Below are positions 62,577 to 64,000 of a stretch of 64,000 nt of DNA, piece by piece (the stretch's first letter is position 1; each line of letters begins with the position of its first letter). A model generated the notes under the pieces. That model was not told where the DNA came from. It searched no databases and worked only from the letters and a program-made list of their open reading frames with translations. The DNA lies in contig NZ_CP012401.1 in assembly GCF_001305595.1 (NCBI RefSeq), forward strand, positions 1,499,001-1,563,000, written 5' to 3'. The DNA is from Azospirillum thiophilum (lineage in GTDB: Bacteria > Pseudomonadota > Alphaproteobacteria > Azospirillales > Azospirillaceae). Position numbers and translations under genes: made by a program.

Positions 62577-64000
62577 TCAGGCGGGCTCCCGCTGCCACCG
62601 GGGGGCGTCGCCGACGAAGGCGGCGTGCGCCTGGGCGCCGCGGTCCAGGGTGAAGAAGGTCATCTGCTGGCGCAGCTGGTCGGCCTGATCCTCCAGCGAG
62701 CGGGCGGCGGCTGTGCTTTCCTCCACCAGCGCCGCGTTCTTCTGGGTCATCTCGTCCATCTGCGCGATGGCGATGTTGACCTCGTCGAGCCCGGAGGCTT
62801 GTTCGGAGGTCGCCCGCGCGATCTCCGACACCAGGTTGGCGACGCGGCCGATGCCCGACACGATCTCCGTCAGCGCGCTGCCGGCGGACCGGACGAGGCC
62901 GACGCCCTCGCGCACCTGCCCGCCGCTGTCGAGGATCAGCGCCTTGATCTCCTTCGATGCCTGGGCGGAGCGCTGGGCGAGTTGCCGCACCTCCTGCGCC
63001 ACCACGGCGAAGCCGCGGCCGGCGTCGCCGGCGCGTGCCGCTTCGACCGCCGCGTTCAGCGCCAGCAGGTTGGTCTGGAAGGCGATCTCGTCGATGACGC
63101 CGATGATGTCGGAAATCTTCTGCGACGACTGTTCGATCCGGCGCATCGCCTCGACGGCATTGGTCGCCACCTCGCCGCCGCGGGCGGCGGCGGTCCGCGC
63201 CTCGGTGGCAAAGCCGTTGACCTGCTGGGCATTGTCGGCGTTGGACCGCACGGTGGCGGCGAGCTGTTCCATGCTGGCCGCGGTCTCCTCCAGCGAGGAG
63301 GCCTGCTGCTCCGTCCGCTCCGACAGATCCATGCTGCCCGCGGCCACCTCGCGGCTGGCGACGGCGATGGAGCCGGTGGCGTGGTCGATGCGCCGGACGA
63401 TTTCCGACAGGCTCTCCACCGTGCGGTTGAAATCGTCCTTCAGCCGCTGGAACACCCCTTCGTAGTCCTTGTCGATGCGGCGCGTCAGGTCGCCCCGCGA
63501 CAGCGCCTCCAGCATCGTCGCCAGTTCCTCGGTGACGCCGGCGATATTCGCGGACAGCCGGTTGATGCCCTCGCTGACCAGCCGGAAGAAGCCGGTCTTG
63601 CCGTCGAGCGCGATGCGGCGGCTGAAGTCGCCGCGCACGGCGTTCTCCACCATCGCGCCGATCTCGGCCTCGATCGCCAGCTCCTCGGTCATGTCGCGCC
63701 ATTCGATGACGGTGCCGAGCTTCTCGCCATGACGGCTGACCACCGGGTTGGCGATGACCTGGAAGCTGCGGCCGCCGGCCCTGGCCCAGCCGCGGTGGGT
63801 CTGGGTCAGGTCGGTCAGCAGGCGGCGCTGGTGGCCGGGGTCGCGGTGGAAGACGTCGAAGTTCCGGCCGACGAGGGTGCGCGAATCGAAATCGGGCAGG
63901 GCGGTGCGCAGGTCGGCCTCGGCGTGGCGGAACATCGTCATGATCGAGTCGTTGGCGTAGAGGATGCGGCCGTCGGTGTCGGCCATCATGATGTTGGCCG
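62577..64000 (-). CDS. PAS-domain chemoreceptor, 5' end cut by window edge
   Basis: At least 474 residues are visible; the start lies beyond 64,000. A PAS domain ([45 protein letters not shown]) is followed by HAMP-like linkers ([18 protein letters not shown]). The signalling hairpin comes next, with tip [29 protein letters not shown]. No membrane segment is seen in the visible part, so it may be cytoplasmic or anchored further upstream. It is the first visible gene of the nine-gene signalling run; a PAS sensor points to redox, oxygen or a small ligand as the cue. Confidence 0.92.
   Translation of the reverse strand, partial: ANIMMADTDGRILYANDSIMTMFRHAEADLRTALPDFDSRTLVGRNFDVFHRDPGHQRRLLTDLTQTHRGWARAGGRSFQVIANPVVSRHGEKLGTVIEWRDMTEELAIEAEIGAMVENAVRGDFSRRIALDGKTGFFRLVSEGINRLSANIAGVTEELATMLEALSRGDLTRRIDKDYEGVFQRLKDDFNRTVESLSEIVRRIDHATGSIAVASREVAAGSMDLSERTEQQASSLEETAASMEQLAATVRSNADNAQQVNGFATEARTAAARGGEVATNAVEAMRRIEQSSQKISDIIGVIDEIAFQTNLLALNAAVEAARAGDAGRGFAVVAQEVRQLAQRSAQASKEIKALILDSGGQVREGVGLVRSAGSALTEIVSGIGRVANLVSEIARATSEQASGLDEVNIAIAQMDEMTQKNAALVEESTAAARSLEDQADQLRQQMTFFTLDRGAQAHAAFVGDAPRWQREPA

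Overview
The window is high-GC alphaproteobacterial chromosome of the Rhodospirillales type, most like Azospirillum. Three things point there: core housekeeping genes (def-fmt-truA, tyrS, glnE, rpsD), a chemoreceptor ending in a PilZ domain like A. brasilense Tlp1, and gene content typical of that group. Species cannot be fixed from the sequence alone. No tRNA, rRNA, CRISPR array, prophage or complete insertion sequence was seen. Gene density is high, and most genes run in short operons.

Layout. 0-1.2 kb: end of a cobalamin (B12) operon (cobC-like, cobS). 1.6-3.8 kb: def-fmt-truA. 3.8-11 kb: a secreted hydrolase, a LysR/isochorismatase pair, an orphan peptide-binding protein, an aspartate-semialdehyde dehydrogenase homologue that lacks its catalytic cysteine, and a LivH-like permease fused to a lipoprotein head. 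11-19 kb: leuC, an FAD-linked dehydrogenase, the Sua5-type tRNA enzyme, an orphan ParA, a complementary pair of bacterioferritins behind a Fur-like palindrome, and tyrS. 19-29 kb: a giant AsmA/YhdP-like protein, glnE-bcp, a phytanoyl-CoA dioxygenase-like protein, anmK and aat. 29-48 kb: RNase T2, nnrD, a phosphatase, an Old Yellow Enzyme, a double cold-shock protein, a Crp/Fnr regulator, an orphan MT-A70 methyltransferase, a DsbA-like protein, a phytase-like protein, an M48 protease, a degenerate gamma-glutamyltransferase lipoprotein, aminotransferase, SDR, ChaN-PDZ, Nudix and rmuC. 48-55 kb: a Tlp1-like chemoreceptor between two related small zinc-ribbon membrane proteins, an unknown helical protein, hsp20-DUF1150, an FAD oxidase and rpsD.

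55.2-64 kb holds the most system-like part: nine genes on one strand with gaps of 54 bases or less. In order of transcription they are a PAS chemoreceptor, cheR, cheD, cheB, a soluble receptor-like protein, a STAS protein, an anti-sigma-type ATPase, and two response regulators with PP2C (RsbU-type) phosphatase domains. The second regulator in the order of transcription keeps its catalytic motifs; the first has lost most of them. This looks like a chemotaxis-type array wired to a partner-switching output rather than, or as well as, flagella. The kinase and CheW are not in view and may lie beyond 64,000.

Two repeat families stand out. A GC-rich, hairpin-forming element lies in all four convergent gene junctions longer than 100 bases and probably acts as a bidirectional terminator. 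A separate 60-base palindromic element occurs twice, in opposite orientation, each time in a divergent promoter region.
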